This document shows positions 1-11,704 of a DNA stretch of 64,000 nucleotides, one piece after another. Each line of letters opens with the position of its first letter. Position 1 is the stretch's first letter. The DNA comes from Symbiodinium natans (Eukaryota; Sar; Dinophyceae; Suessiales; Symbiodiniaceae), in the NCBI GenBank assembly GCA_905221605.1, contig CAJNDS010000276.1, positions 62,001 through 126,000 on the forward strand. Direction: 5' to 3'. Position numbers and translations under genes: made by a program. Under the pieces are notes generated by a model, which saw only the letters and a program-made list of their open reading frames with translations, searched no databases and was not told where the DNA came from.

Positions 1-66
1 ACTCTTCGAAGTCCCGAACCTCACGAGGAAGCGCAGGAGCCTCTGAGACAGTTCGTCGGTGGCTGC
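1..66 (-). CDS. Exon-like segment cut by the window edge
   Basis: After a CTCCACGGAG acceptor the frame reads AATDELSQRLLRFLVRFGTS. A possible GTGAGG donor lies at 24-19. It shows that the minus-strand gene continues left of the window. Confidence 0.4.
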
Positions 67-1160
67 CTCCGTGGAGCCGCCGCCTCACATCGCGAGCCGT
101 GTGGCAGCCGTGGGCCCAAGAAACTTGATCAGGCCGCGAACCCAAATGAAGTGACTAGGTCAGCAGTTGTTGAGGGGAGGGTCGACCGCTCATATCAACC
201 ACAGTAGCCAAAGGAGGTCACCAATTGAGCATCAAAATCTGAAGCTTCTGTTGAAAATTCACCGCTCCCACACTCCTTGCGAAGAGAAAGAGGAACGTGT
301 TTTCAGAATATCAAATCTGATGAACACGAGGCTCACTAGATTCTTTCTCTGTTGATACAGAAGACGATTGGTATGAACACATTGGCATCTGTCCAACAAA
401 CGGAAGGGCCTTCTTCAGAAAACATTCATGTTTTGAATGCGGACACTGGAAGCTGTGTCTCTGCACTACAAATGTAAAATCAGTTCAGGAATCCCTTTCC
501 AATTTGATCATGTAATCCTGCCATAAGGCTTCAAGAGTGTCGCAGTCCCGGGATGGCGACCCTGACATGCACATCCGTCAGAACATCGCGATACATCGCG
601 ACTCTCATCACTTCTGGCCATCGAACACTACAGATGCCCCCAAACATCTTCAAAGCGACGACAGTTGCGAGCCTCGTCACGCGCGAGCGCTTGCAAACGC
701 TTTCAGACACTCGCGAACGCAGACACCTCCCTAAACCCCCGAACAACTCAAGTCTCAAACCGAGAGCCCTTCACCGCAAGTTGGGGAAGAAAATGCACGT
801 CCTCTCCCGTTGATTCACACGACCCCCATGTCGTCGCATATACCATTACATGTGTGTAAGACATCCGAACGCATTGCTCTACATTTGTCTACATCGACGC
901 ACCTGAGGAGGCCCTGCCCCAGTGTCCGGTGGCATGTATCTCTTCGAAAGCCAAAGAACGGTAGGTGGGGAGAGCCTGGCCAGGGCAATCGCGCATGCTT
1001 AAGGAACAGGAGAACAGTGCAGTAGGATGGCCCAGCAGAACTTCCGGTAACACTTCTTCTGGTGTGCTTTGTTGCACTCTGTAGGAAACTTTGTTGTGGG
1101 AGCTTAAGGTCTTTTAAAGGGTTTAAAGAAAAAACAAAGCAAAGGAAGCAGCTCAAAGTA
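67..1160. other. No gene recognised
   Basis: Low-complexity-free DNA with only short ORFs in all frames. It is probably intron of the minus-strand gene. Confidence 0.4.
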
Positions 1161-1164
1161 AGAA

Positions 1165-1655
1165 GCGAAGCAGAGCAGAGCAGAGAAAAGCAGAGAAAAG
1201 CAAAGCAAATCAAAGCAAAGCAAGGCAAGCAAAGCAAGGCAAAGCCAAGCCAAGCCAAGCCAAGCCAATCAAAGCAACGCAAAGGCAAAGCAACACAGAG
1301 CCAAGGCAAAGGCAAAGGCAAAGGCAAAGGCAAAGGCAAAGGCAAAGGCAAAGGCAAAGGCAAAGGCAAAGGCAAAGGCAAAGGCAAAGGCAAAGGCAAA
1401 AGAAGAAGCAAAAGCAAAAGCAATGGCAAAAGCAAAAGCAAAAAAAAACAAAAGCCAAAGCAAAAGCAAGGCAAAAGCAAGCAAAAGCAACAGCAAAAGC
1501 AAAAGCAACAAGCAAGAAGCAAGAAGCAAAAAAACAAAAAGCAAAGCAAAGCAATGCAAGGCAAGGCAAAGCAATATAACGTAAAGCAATTCAATGCAAA
1601 GCAAAGCAGGCAAGGCAAAGCAAAGCAAAGGCAAGGCAAAACAAAGCCAGGACGC
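1165..1655. repeat. CAAAG / GGCAAA microsatellite
   Basis: Purine-rich run of CAAAG-type pentamers around a core of about 16 GGCAAA hexamers (1303-1399). Both strands give long ORFs (Lys/Gly/Gln or Leu/Cys/Phe) that are artefacts. Confidence 0.9.
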
Positions 1656-2069
1656 GAGCATATCCCGGAGGGTTATCGGCAAGAGGACATGCTTTAGGAC
1701 TGATCTGCGCTCATATCATATGATATGCACTCTGGTGGGTCGCGCGCTGATCCGAAGACCTGATCGGAAAACATGGAGGCCTGCTCGGAAATCGTCCCGC
1801 ACCCTTCTAAAAGCACGGGGGGGCCCTGTTTTGGGAACAGAGGACCCCTGATCGCAAAACAAGCGCCCAGAACCCGTACTACCGAAAACCCTGAACAACG
1901 CTGAAGCCGTAAACCCTCCAAACTCTGAAATCCTAAAACAGGCCTAAACACCCACAACAAAAGAACACGTAAGAACACCGCCCTAAAACCTTCAACGCAC
2001 CAAAACCTCTTGCGCTGTGCGAAGCCTTCATGTCCCCTGAATGGAGCCCTCGGATTTCTACAGCCCCTT

Positions 2070-2690
2070 GACATTCTTCCCAGCGGGTGTTCTGGGCCGC
2101 TTGGGCCGCTTGGTTCACTCAATCCCTGGGCCTGGAGGGCGGTGTGCATCTCTGAGAGCTGGCGACTGGCCTGGGCCAGCCGCTGCTGCATCGCGTTGCC
2201 CCTGGACCGAACCCGGAAAGCCCAGGTGGAGGCCTGTTCGAAGGCCAGGTGGACCACGTACTCTGCCGTCACCACGCGCCGGATCACACCCAAGAAGCCC
2301 AGGAATCTCTCGCTTCTGTCGCTTCTGTCGCTTCCGTCACCTTGAGCGCTGTCATCCTCGCCGTTCTGGTGGGCATGCTGAAACACTTCCAGTGCTTGCC
2401 ACGCGCCTGAAGCAAGATTCACAGCGATGCTCTGAGCTCTCTGTACGAATTTCCGTGGCAGTTTCTTGCGGTGCCATTTTATCCAGCCCCGGCCTTGGGA
2501 CAGAAGCCGGCGCTCCTCACGGAGACTCTGCCGGTCCGCCTCGCCCAGCTCGCGCAGCTCGCGCAGCCCAGGGAAGGGATCCGAGGCTGAGTGGTTGCCA
2601 AGTTCGTCTCGGCCTCGGTCTTCCGAACGCAGCGCGCAGCTGCCAGCTTCAGTGATAAGGACGACGAAGGCCTCCCGAGGCTCAACTTGT
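2070..2690 (-). CDS. Long open segment with helical module, copy 2
   Basis: The minus-strand frame is open across about 600 bp (373 codons in all, 2818-1694). It reads GLRELRELGEADRQSLREER, a basic stretch, QSIAVNLASGAWQALEVFQH, (SDR)2SER, then the module FLGFLGVIRRVVTAEYVVHL...STWAFRVRSRGNAMQQRLA matching the exon at 10425-10583. It may be one long exon or several. Sequence beyond 2070 looks like intron read-through. Confidence 0.55.
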
Positions 2691-2819
2691 GACTCAACTT
2701 GCTGCAACTTTGAGTACTTGCTCTCTCCTCGTTTGGCTGCTTTTCGTTGCGATCTTGTCATCAGGAGTCTAAAGTTGAGAGATTCCTCACACAAATGGTT
2801 CAAGCTTCTTCGTAACATA

Positions 2820-3530
2820 TCGTAACATCAGGGCAAGCACGAACAACCAAGAACCAGTGGAATCTAAGGTAGTCACTTCTACATCTTCTGGCTTTCAAAC
2901 TGCTACCAGCTGCTAGCACACCAATGATTCTTGTTGGCACGCGTGCCGCTCATTTCCTGCATGTGAACCCAGAAATCACCACTTGACCGTCAAGACTACA
3001 ACATGTCAAAAACGAACCAAGTGGTGCTTGTCCCTGCGTGCTTGTCAGAGCACACAGCATACCTAACCGCAAGCGGTCAGAGGAGTCTTGCCTAAATCAG
3101 CGTCTTGTACGCCGGCTTCGTCTTAGCTAACGTGAACGAGGCGCAATGACGTGAACCTCATTGCTTGAGGGCATGTTTGTGCTGGATGTGCAAGCGGATA
3201 CGCTGACAAGTGAACCCACATGCATCATCGGAGGAAGAATCAGCATATGCGTGAAGGCAATCTGAAGAAAAATAGTTGCCTGAGAGGGAGAATGTTCAGA
3301 ACTGTTACAGTCAAAAAGCCTTGCGCTCGGAAAGGACACAATCCGGCACGTCTCCACACCGACTCCACTTTACCCTTGTAGAGGTTGCCTTCGCGTAACG
3401 CAGGTGTGTTCACAAGGGGCTCCTTAAGCCAGCTACAACAGCACAGGACGTGAAGAGGTGGAAATTCAAAATATATATTCTAAATCAGTGCAAAGATTGT
3501 GTTGGCAAGGGCCGTGTCGGCTTCTTCTCA
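2820..3530. other. No gene recognised
   Basis: No exon-like segment with splice sites on either strand. Probably intron. Confidence 0.35.
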
Positions 3531-3534
3531 TTGC

Positions 3535-3751
3535 GAGCTGCTGTTGCATCTGTTTTTGCTGTTGTTGGTGCTGGCGCTGGAGCTGGTGCTTGTGCTGTTG
3601 CTGCTGTTGCCGTTGCCGTTGCTGTTGCTGTTGCTGGTGTTGCTGCTGCCGCCGCCGCTGCCGCCGCCGCCGCGGCTGCGGCTGCTGCTGCGGCGGCTGC
3701 TGCTGCTGCTGCCGCTGCTGCTGCTGTTGCTGCTGCTGCTGGCGTTGTTGC

Positions 3752-3812
<61 letters not shown>

Positions 3813-3936
3813 GCTGTTGTTGTTGTTGTCGTCGTCGTCGTGGTTGCTGTGGCTGTGGCTGTGGCTGTGGCTGTGGCTGTGGCTGTGGCTGTGGCTGTCG
3901 CTGTCGCTGTCGCCGTCGCCGTCGCTGTCGCTGTGG

Positions 3937-4018
<82 letters not shown>

Positions 4019-4130
4019 CGCCGTCTCCGTCGTCGTCGCCGTTGTTGCTTTTGTTTCTGGTGATGCTGCGGTTGCTGCTGTTGCTGCTGTTTCTGTTGCC
4101 GCTGCTGCTGTTGTCGTTGGCCCCAAACCC
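3535..4130. repeat. CTG/TTG/GCTGTC triplet and hexamer repeat
   Basis: About 600 bp of triplet-based repeat: mixed GCTG, a pure TTG run (about 3752-3812), a GGCTGT run (3846-3897), then GCTGTC (3898-4017). Because the unit is a multiple of three without stops, five of six frames stay open; these ORFs are not genes. It lies inside the minus-strand gene region. Confidence 0.9.
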
Positions 4131-4551
4131 TCTGGTATGACCTATGGCCGCTTCCTATACGCTACCAAAGTCTCTCTTTTCCATGTGCCGATTCGTGCCG
4201 GACTGAGAACCCGCGCTGCTCGCCTCTAACTTCGAGACATTCGGAGCCACAGAGAACTGGAAGCGACGGACGCGCTCCAGGAAGGCTCGGGGCTCCTGTG
4301 TGAAGTGCCCGCCCATCAGTTACAAAGGCAGCGAACTTTCACGAGTGACAAAAAAAATGCAAGAAGTCGGAAAAGGAAAGAAGGGCGAGGCTTGCCTGCC
4401 AGGCCAGCACCTGGGCCAGGACAGCGCCGGCTGCGGCGCTGAGGGTTTCGCAGGGCTCTTTGGCGGCGGGCGCGGAAAGGCTGTACAGTGCACGTGCGCC
4501 AGCACACCAGTCCTCCCATCCGGACCTGGTGCTTTTGTGCGGCTGTCGCAC

Positions 4552-4656
4552 CTGCGCAATCTTCCGGAGAAGCACTGCCAGCTCCGCGGGCTCCGCGGGC
4601 TCCGCGGGCTCCCGGATTTTGCTTGCTTCGCCGAGCTCGACGAGCTCGTCGAGCAC
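4552..4656 (-). CDS. Exon-like segment, 35 codons, with (EPA)3
   Basis: GGGCGAG acceptor and GCGCAG/GTGCGA donor bound 105 bp reading VLDELVELGEASKIREPAEP then ending LAVLLRKIAQ. A 9-bp tandem repeat in the DNA gives the EPA tripeptide repeat. Confidence 0.5.
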
Positions 4657-5391
4657 CTCGCCCGTGAAGACACCACGTGAGGGGCGCGGGCGCATGCTGG
4701 GGAGCATGGGCAGGCCTTGGACGTAGAGCAGCGCGCCTCAATGCCATGGCACCAAATGCCAAACTCCTCTTACAGCACCAATACAAGCACCCAAAACCGA
4801 CAAGCTGCACGACTCTGCAATTGCACAAAATCTTGGATTCGGGCTCAGGTATCGGTCTCTTGGGCGCTTGGACTGCGCGAGGCCGTGCAAGCAGCCGTCG
4901 AAGCTGGGCAACGCCGAGAGCCTCGAGAAACAAAGTTAGCGAAACTTCGAGCGAAAGCTTTAAAAAAACAATAAACAACTGACTGAACGCTTCTTCTTCT
5001 GCTTCTTTTTCTTGTTGCTGCTGTTCCTGCTGCTGTTCTCGTTCCTCCTCCCCTTGTCGGTGCGGGCGTGTTTGGCTGTGGATGACAGCCCCCTTAGATA
5101 CAGCAGTAGATGTTGTCTCTAGCGTTCAAGAAAAGCATGAGGAAATTGACAAACTGAATAGCAGGACATGGGGGTGTTGATTTCTTCTCTACTCTTTCTA
5201 TTTCCCTTCTTGCAACGCGTGGAGTTCGGGGGCTAGCACCTGGATTTCTGACAGTTCCGCGAGAGCTGCAATGGCCAACAAGCCTGAAAGTTGCCTGCGA
5301 AAGAGCTGCGCGCCGTTGGGCTGGGCTGCTGGGCTAGGAAGCATTCGCATGCTCCGGCTGTATACTGTGCCATATGGATGCTGAGGCGTTG

Positions 5392-5454
5392 CCCAGCAAG
5401 CCCAGCAAGCCAAGCAAGCCAAGCAAGCCAAGCAAGCCAAACAAGCCAAGCAAC
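5392..5454. repeat. 9-bp tandem repeat, seven copies (CCAAGCAAG)
   Basis: Seven nonamer copies, 63 bp. On the minus strand they read (GLL)n, (LAC)n or (WLA)n depending on frame, so an exon is possible but not shown. Confidence 0.85.
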
Positions 5455-7080
5455 ATGTTCAAGACCACAAAGGCTTGCCTCGGCGCACAACTCTGGCGAC
5501 GATCATCGCTTACATTGCTGACATGTTTGCACACCTGACACGCAGCTTGCAAACCGGCCTCCACAAAATCCCATGATTGATGGGGATGTGCTGTGCTTGT
5601 CGCTGAGCTTCGCTGCTCCAGTCTCGGAGGGCGAGTTGCATGTCTGCCCAATCCGCCGCCAACCTCCCGCGCAAGACCAAGACACTCACCGCGGAATATC
5701 CAAACTATCTAATAAGTGAATGCCCAAAGTCGAGAACGCCTGTCAATCCGCCCACGTAGGTTCACGAGCACCTTGCCCAATCAGAGCTGAGCACAAAGAG
5801 CACGTCAGAGAGCGAAGGAAAGCAAAAAAAAGAAGTGGCACCAGCGTGACACACCAGTACCACGATGAAACGCGACGAAGCAGGTGGTCTCTGCTTCCCT
5901 TACACTACTTTTAACCTCCCTCAGCACCTCGCCCAAGCGTTGAAGGTCGTCTGGCATGGCAGCCGCCTCTTCCGATAGCACGGGAAACACACAAATGCCA
6001 GCTCTTTCAAGACATGCGAACAAGACCAAAAGAGGTCCGTCGTACTCTCGATTACTCGTAGCACCCTCTGGTGCACCCCAGCAACACGGCCGTGTCTCTT
6101 GCCCGTTCCGCCGCTATCCGCTTGTCATCCCTGCTCAACTCCGCTCAGCCTGCCTCCAGAAGCTCCACGCCTCCGAGCGTGCCCCATTTTCCAACCATTT
6201 ACAGACTGCAAGCCCTTCCAGAACGCCCAATTTGCACATGCCGAAGCTTCTTAGCAACCCTATTTACTTGGAACGCAAAAACCTGTACCCCCCAGCATCA
6301 TCCCTTAGAGCAGGCATGGAGATTTGAAAGTGAAGCTGGTTGCAAAATGCGCGTTCTTAAGTCAGCTTCAAAGAAACAGTAGGAAACAAGGAAAGAAAGG
6401 AAGGTTTTCCTTGGGTCAGGCCCCCATACCCTAGCCCGAACCTAGGCGTGTAGGGTTGCGGGTTTCAAGGATGTTGGGTTTACATAAATCATTTACATAT
6501 CAAACTGTATATTATACAGTCTACTATGCTTCTCGTGCTTAGGGTTTAGGGATAACATGGTTTTTGAGGCCTTCGGGCTAAAAGACCATACTCTGCAGGG
6601 CCTTCGTGCTACTTTGAGACTTGGGGGGTGAGTGCTTCTGTTGAAGTTTCTTGCCGGTTCTCTCAGAATACCTGGGTTTAGTATTGAGGGCTGAGAGGAC
6701 CAAGCTGAACTGTTTAGGGGAATGCAAGCAAGCAAGCAAGCATGCTAGCAAGAAAGAAATAAAGAGAGTGAGAGAGAGCGACACAAGCACTCTTCACACC
6801 TACTTCAAAGCAACAGAAAGAGAGAGGGAGAGAGAGATGTAGGCACTATTTTCATACCTACCTCTGAGAAACAAAAAGGGGGAGACATGACATAGGGACT
6901 TTCAGACCTACTTCAGAGAAAGAAAGAGAGAGGCGTCGCCACTCAAGTGGCCCGGTTGATAATGGGCGTTCTCAGGTCGTCCAGTTGCGCAATGGGCGTT
7001 CTCATGTCAAGAATGCCGTCTCTGGCTGTAAGATCGGTGTTCTGGTTGTAAAATCGGGCTTCTTGTTGTACAATGGCTTA
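5455..7080. other. No gene recognised
   Basis: Only short ORFs. It contains a small GCAAGCAAGCAAGCAAGCA run near 6721 and AG-rich microsatellites near 6770-6930. Likely intron. Confidence 0.35.
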
Positions 7081-7084
7081 CTCT

Positions 7085-7164
7085 CCCCGAGCTTCCGAGC
7101 CTCCCGGCCAGCCTTTCTGCTGCATCTGCGCGAGAAGCTGCCCTGGGCTGGCCAAAGCCCAGAC
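7085..7164 (-). CDS. Exon-like VWA segment 3
   Basis: Strong acceptor CTTTTTTGCTTTGCCAG, then VWALASPGQLLAQMQQKGW. Third exon opening with VWA. Confidence 0.42.
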
Positions 7165-7210
7165 CTGGCAAAGCAAAAAAGGGAAACTCAAAGGCGGAAT
7201 CCGACTCTTC

Positions 7211-7250
7211 TCTGGTCCCCTCTGGTCCCCTCTGGTCCCCTCTGGTCCCC
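7211..7250. repeat. 10-bp tandem repeat, four copies (TCTGGTCCCC)
   Basis: Four perfect decamers just downstream (minus strand) of the exon-like segment at 7245-7307. A ten-base period argues this part is intron. Confidence 0.9.
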
Positions 7251-7307
7251 TCTCCTCTGCCGCTGCCAAGGCGAGGTTCTCGCCGAGCTGCAGGAGTTGC
7301 TCCTGGC
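7245..7307 (-). CDS. Exon-like helix
   Basis: Acceptor ACCTCCCAG, then QEQLLQLGENLALAAAEE. The following intron side carries a four-copy 10-bp repeat, whose period excludes coding. Confidence 0.4.
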
Positions 7308-7744
7308 CTGGGAGGTGATCCCCCTCCAGTCCCCCCGCCCGAGAGCATTACACACTTGTGACTCTGCTTTCACGTCGCAAAAGATCTGAGCACTTAATGT
7401 CACCCCTTCCGTGTTTTTCGTGCTCTTCAAAAGAATGCTCTCCAAGCACACTTCTGAGGCAGTGCACCTGCCAGCTCCTCCTGCTCCTGAGACCTCACAC
7501 GAATCCACAGTGTCAAAAACATATGAGAACTCAGAGCAACAGAGCTTTGATTTAAAGACACACACACACAACAAAGGCCACTCCGCACGAAAAAAGGTTT
7601 CCTGAAAAGAGGCGAGCCCCCCGTGGCCGGGCTAAAACCTCTGAGGCCAACTCGCCGCCTCGGCCAGGTAGACCAGGGACTCCCACTTCAGGTGCTCCTC
7701 AGATCGAGAGCATGTGAATGCACTGGGAATGGGGGGATGCGGCG

Positions 7745-7805
7745 GATGCGGCGGAGCCTGCAGGGGTCGCAGGGAAGACTGCAGGGACGCACATGCCGCC
7801 CAGAC
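7745..7805 (-). CDS. Exon-like VWA segment 2
   Basis: ACCAAG acceptor, then VWAACASLQSSLRPLQ. It shares GTCTGGGCGGCA with the exon starting at 15056. Confidence 0.4.
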
Positions 7806-8261
7806 CTTGGTGGACCATGTAAGGAGGAAGTTTCGATACTTGCTCCCGGCTCTGTTCGCTCCCGGGCCTGGCCGAGGAACAGGTGCCTCCGCATAAGACA
7901 CGGGGCACAGAGCAAGGAGAGACTCGAGAAGGGGAGGGAAGAGGAGGAGTGCCGAAGAGAGGGCGACAGCATGCGACAGAATGCGAGAGTGCAACAGTGG
8001 TCTCGATCTTTCTGGCACGTGCCCGGCCTCATCCGACGGACAAAGGCTTCCAGAAACACAAGGTGTTGGCATGCTGTTTTCTGCTCTTTGCCTGCGGCTT
8101 TCTGGCTTTTTCTGCGGCTCTCTATCTTCTGCCGTCTTCTGCCGTCTGCCTTCCTGATTTGCTGGCCAGGGGCGCTCTCGTGTCTGCGCGCATACAAAGG
8201 CGATCACAACAACACAGCCCTTTTGCCCAACAGAATATCCAGCAGAATAGCAGCTTCCATT

Positions 8262-8338
8262 TTCGGCCGCAAAGACATGCTGAGGTTCTGGTTCGTGCAG
8301 TAACTCCTCCGCCTTGACTTGCTGGATCTTGCTGCGAT
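8262..8338 (-). CDS. Exon-like segment
   Basis: Minus-strand frame DRSKIQQVKAEELLHEPEPQ followed by HVFAAENGS, after an AAAG acceptor. Charged, helical start. Confidence 0.4.
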
Positions 8339-8532
8339 CTTTGGATCTTGCCCTCACACCACATCGCGGACCATCACTCGTCCGGGTCCCGAGGGGACAA
8401 CGGAGAGGACCGCATCTGAACGTGCACTTCCGGCTTGGGGATGTCGACGAGGCCCACAGTAGAGGCGAGGCGAAGGAGAAGGAGAGGCGGGCCAGGAGCG
8501 CATCGGCTGGTTCGTGGAGTTTGCCGTGAACG

Positions 8533-8577
8533 TCACTGGAACCTCACTGGAACCTCACTGGAACCTCACTGGAACTT
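8533..8577. repeat. 11-bp tandem repeat, about four copies (CCTCACTGGAA)
   Basis: Perfect undecamers directly after the donor of the 8587-8781 exon (minus strand), so in the intron. Confidence 0.9.
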
Positions 8578-8586
8578 CTGGAGCAC

Positions 8587-8781
8587 CTTGCCTTCGTAGG
8601 CCAACATCAGGGCGTTCTGATGGACTTCAGGCCAGGAGTCCAACGGCTCCGGCAGGCTGAAGGGTGGCTTCCGCAGGTCGTAAGACTTGAACTTCCTCAA
8701 ACTCGTGGGCTCCATGGCCGCGAAAGCCGAGGACCCGCCCAAATCTTCCAGGTCCTCGTTCTCCGAGTCGGGCCTGAAATA
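8587..8781 (-). CDS. Exon-like segment, 65 codons
   Basis: Acceptor CAATTTTTTCCAG at 8782 and donor AAG/GTGCTC at 8586 bound exactly 195 bp. It reads YFRPDSENEDLEDLGGSSAF, then MEPTSLRKFKSYDLRKPPFS and SWPEVHQNALMLAYEGK. No domain recognised. The intron side carries an 11-bp tandem repeat. Confidence 0.55.
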
Positions 8782-9756
8782 CTGGAAAAAATTGGAAGGG
8801 GGAGGAGAGCCAGCTTCTCTGAGCATGTCCGTGTCGAGAGAAGCCGAGTGGCCAAGATGAGAGAATCACGAAGTCCGGCTTTGCCAGGCGCAGGTTGGAA
8901 AGCAGCGTCCAGGCCTCAGGGCATCACTCGTCATTGCAAGCACCACGAACATGATGCTGTACCAGACACAATGCTGGTGGGGGCTGCCACTCTGGCTTAC
9001 TCGGCTGCTCGAGTGCTACTCGAGTGCACACAGAAGGATAGGACCCACGCATCCTTCAGACTCAGGTGCTGAAAGACCTCAAGTCGGTCTGCACTACAAA
9101 CCCTCCAGCACACACGAGCCAGGATGGGCGGCGCACATGCCGCACCATCGCCACAGAGTAGCCTTGCGGCAAGGGGTCCTCGGGCATTGCTTTCACGCGA
9201 ATGTCATGCAAATGCTTCAACGAGGTCTTCTGCGCCACGTGGCTGCTTCCCAAGAAGCTGCACCCCAACGGAATCCCTACCTGACTTTTTGCTCAACAAC
9301 GCCCCACAGATCGAGGTCTGAGCCTCGCCAATTGCACCCGAGACGGCTTTGAAATGGATGGTTGGAGTGGGAGATAAAGTCAAGTTGAGGAGTGCAGGCG
9401 ACCACAAATGGAAAAGCTGAAGTCTGCATTCTTTGTTCATTCTGTGCTTGCACTACTCTATGCTTTGGGGGAGCACTCTCTGCGGACTTGTTGAACTCCT
9501 TCCCCTTCACACGCTAGCACGCTATGCCGCGGCGCCTCCACGCCATCGGCCACCTCAAACTGGAGGAAGCTGCCACTGTGTGTGGCGCGTAGGTGCCTTA
9601 GAGTTGCTCATCTTTGGTTTTTGAAAAAGAAAAAAAAGAAGGGAAGGGACAAAAAAGTCCGACACATCTCTGTGGAGAGCAGAAAGAGCATTCCGCAGCC
9701 ATGAAAGCACAGCAACTACCTCTCTCCCTCTTTGCTCCTTGGGCTTCCCGACTGGA

Positions 9757-9845
9757 TCGGCTGCCAGGCGATGTCCAGGCCCAGGTAACGGAAGTCGCCG
9801 AGCCGCCCAGAGCCTTGGGCGGCCTGGAGTGCCTCCGGCACCCAC
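9757..9845 (-). CDS. Exon-like segment
   Basis: Acceptor CTGACTTTCTCCAG ends at 9846. The frame reads WVPEALQAAQGSGRLGDFRY then LGLDIAWQPIQSG. Another frame is open, but this one has the more natural composition. Confidence 0.45.
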
Positions 9846-10424
9846 CTGGAGAAAGTCAGGGAAGAGTCCTCTTCTTCTGTTGAGGCATGGGGGCCTCTCT
9901 CTCTCTCGCTCTTCCTCTGTGGCCCGCGGCTCGCCCCAGCCGCAGCCCACGTCCAGAAGGGAGCGCGCGCCGCCTTCGTAGGGCTTCTGTTGCGGTAACG
10001 AGCGGAATGGGAGAAACAAGCACAAAATTCGCAGAGTCAGAGCCCCCGGCCTGGTTGTATCGTGCTTAGGAAGTCTACCAGGCGCATTGCGATCTCCATC
10101 GTGTGCCGCTTGGAAGAGCCGGATCCTGACCTGTCAACGACACGAACTGTGATGCGCACCGATGTACACCAAGCACACCTTTCGCCTTGAGCAAGCTCCC
10201 GCACTGTTCTGCACTCTACCGGGCCTTCCCCACCAACCAGCCGAGTGGATCTCCTCGAAAGCCAAGCGGCGGAAAGAAGCCAGGCGCCGAAGCTGAGACT
10301 TAGCTCAAGAAGAGGTCGACAATTGGAGGTCTCTTGGTTTTTCTTCTTCTTCGTCTTCTCATGTTCTTTGCCATTTTGGATCTCTCTCTCTCTTGGTCAG
10401 AGTTCATCCCTTTGTCAAGGAGCG

Positions 10425-10583
10425 TGAAGGTTCTCCAAGGAGCTCTTCACCAGTGCCAAGCGGTTTTGGAGGCCGTTGCCTCGGCGCTTGGCGCGGTCGC
10501 CCCAGCTGGCCACCGCCAGGAGGGCCATCTCGAAGACCCATTGGGCTGAGACGGCCCGCCGCACCAGGCCCAGCAAGCCGAAC
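10425..10583 (-). CDS. Exon-like helical module, copy 1
   Basis: Acceptor GTGGGGCAG, then FGLLGLVRRAVSAQWVFEMA, LLAVASWGDRAKRRGNGLQN and RLALVKSSLENLHA. The pattern LGxxRRxVxAxxV...W...RxxxRGNxxQxRLA recurs at 2130-2305. Conservation between two copies with different DNA supports real coding sequence. Confidence 0.6.
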
Positions 10584-10994
10584 CTGCCCCACAACTTCGG
10601 CGACCGTGTTTGCTTTGGTTCCAAAGCCAGAGCATCATACCGTCATACGCACCACGCCGATCGTGAGGAAATTACACATCAGGATGCAATTTGGCAGGCT
10701 TGATCGCAGCTCACTCTTTGCTGCGCACATCTTTGCCCCGAACAGTCAAGTTCTCTTACTCCTGACGTAGCCACCGATCTCAGGCACGATCTCAGCTGCC
10801 TGGCCAACTCCGGCTCGGCGTCCACAGCATGCCTGCCTCACAGAAGCAAAGAGGCTCTTCAACTTAGACTTTTCTGAGAGCGGGGCCGAGACCCCATTTT
10901 GCCTTCGGATGGACCAAATTGCATTCCGACGGATTCTGCCAAAAGGCCTTGCTCCTGTCCGCAAAAGCAATGCCAAACTTGGCAATCACACAAA

Positions 10995-11030
10995 CAAACA
11001 ATCATAAACACACACACACACACACACAGA
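10995..11030. repeat. CA microsatellite
   Basis: Short CA dinucleotide run in the intron between the exon-like segments at 10.5 and 11.45 kb. Confidence 0.85.
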
Positions 11031-11440
11031 CACAAAACTTGTCGATGTTGCTGGTTCACTTCAGTCAAAGACGAATTTATGCATATGCTTTTGAAAACAC
11101 TCATAATCGCGATCGTGCTTGTAGCCAGCTCAGAATATTGAATTGCAAGAAGTATGATATGATTGCGAGCATCCTTATCTCAATGCCTTGACAGTGTGTG
11201 AGCAATTAATCGGATTCAGACTGGATTCAGACTGAAGACACTGAAGACACGTGAAAAGCGCGGTCAGGGAAAGTGAACCTGACACAGCTACTTTCAAGGG
11301 CCTTCTAATGTATTCGCGAGTGCTCAGCGCGAAACTCCTCATGCCTGCGCTGGTACACCTACGCTAACCCGGATTTTCGCTTCACTCTGCAGAAATTTGA
11401 TGCGCATGAGACTTCACTGACTGCACACTGACTACACTGC

Positions 11441-11483
11441 TCCTTCTCCAACTCCTCCTGATCCAGCCGTGCGACCTTTGCTG
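11441..11483 (-). CDS. Short exon-like segment (VARLDQEELEKEQ)
   Basis: Follows an AAAG acceptor after a 66-bp intron. The ending resembles VARKDLQESLENLEKEQ readable near 13920-13975 on the same strand, so it may be another repeated module. Confidence 0.4.
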
Positions 11484-11549
11484 ACAGCGATGCTGTCTGC
11501 CATACGACTGAGACGGATTCATGTGCCTCAAAGAAAAGCAGCGTCTTAC

Positions 11550-11702
11550 TCTCCCCTAGCTCTTGGAGGAATCCCGAGACCTCAGCTTGGCCACGGGCGC
11601 TCTCCAGCGTCTTCACAAGATCCTCGTCGGGAGTGGGCTGCGCCACGGTGTCGCTGCACAGCTCTGCGGTGCGATGGAGGAGGTGGCTGAGCTCTTCCAC
11701 GC
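11550..11702 (-). CDS. Exon-like coiled-coil segment, both splice sites good
   Basis: Acceptor TTTTTGTATCTTGAG and donor GTAAGA bound 153 bp reading VEELSHLLHRTAELCSDTVA, then acidic residues and LVKTLESARGQAEVSGFLQE. This is the clearest exon of the minus-strand gene. Confidence 0.6.
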
Positions 11703-11704
11703 CT

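Noticed and set aside
815-1697. Long ORFs on both strands (274 and 211 codons)
   Set aside because: They are translations of the CAAAG/GGCAAA microsatellite; composition is only Leu/Cys/Phe/Ala or Lys/Gly/Gln/Ser.
3450-4229. ORFs of 200-259 codons rich in Ala/Val, Cys/Arg or Leu
   Set aside because: Triplet repeat without stop codons keeps all frames open; no protein signature.
6421-6560. Telomere-like words (TTAGGGTTTAGGG)
   Set aside because: Only one or two copies; not an array.
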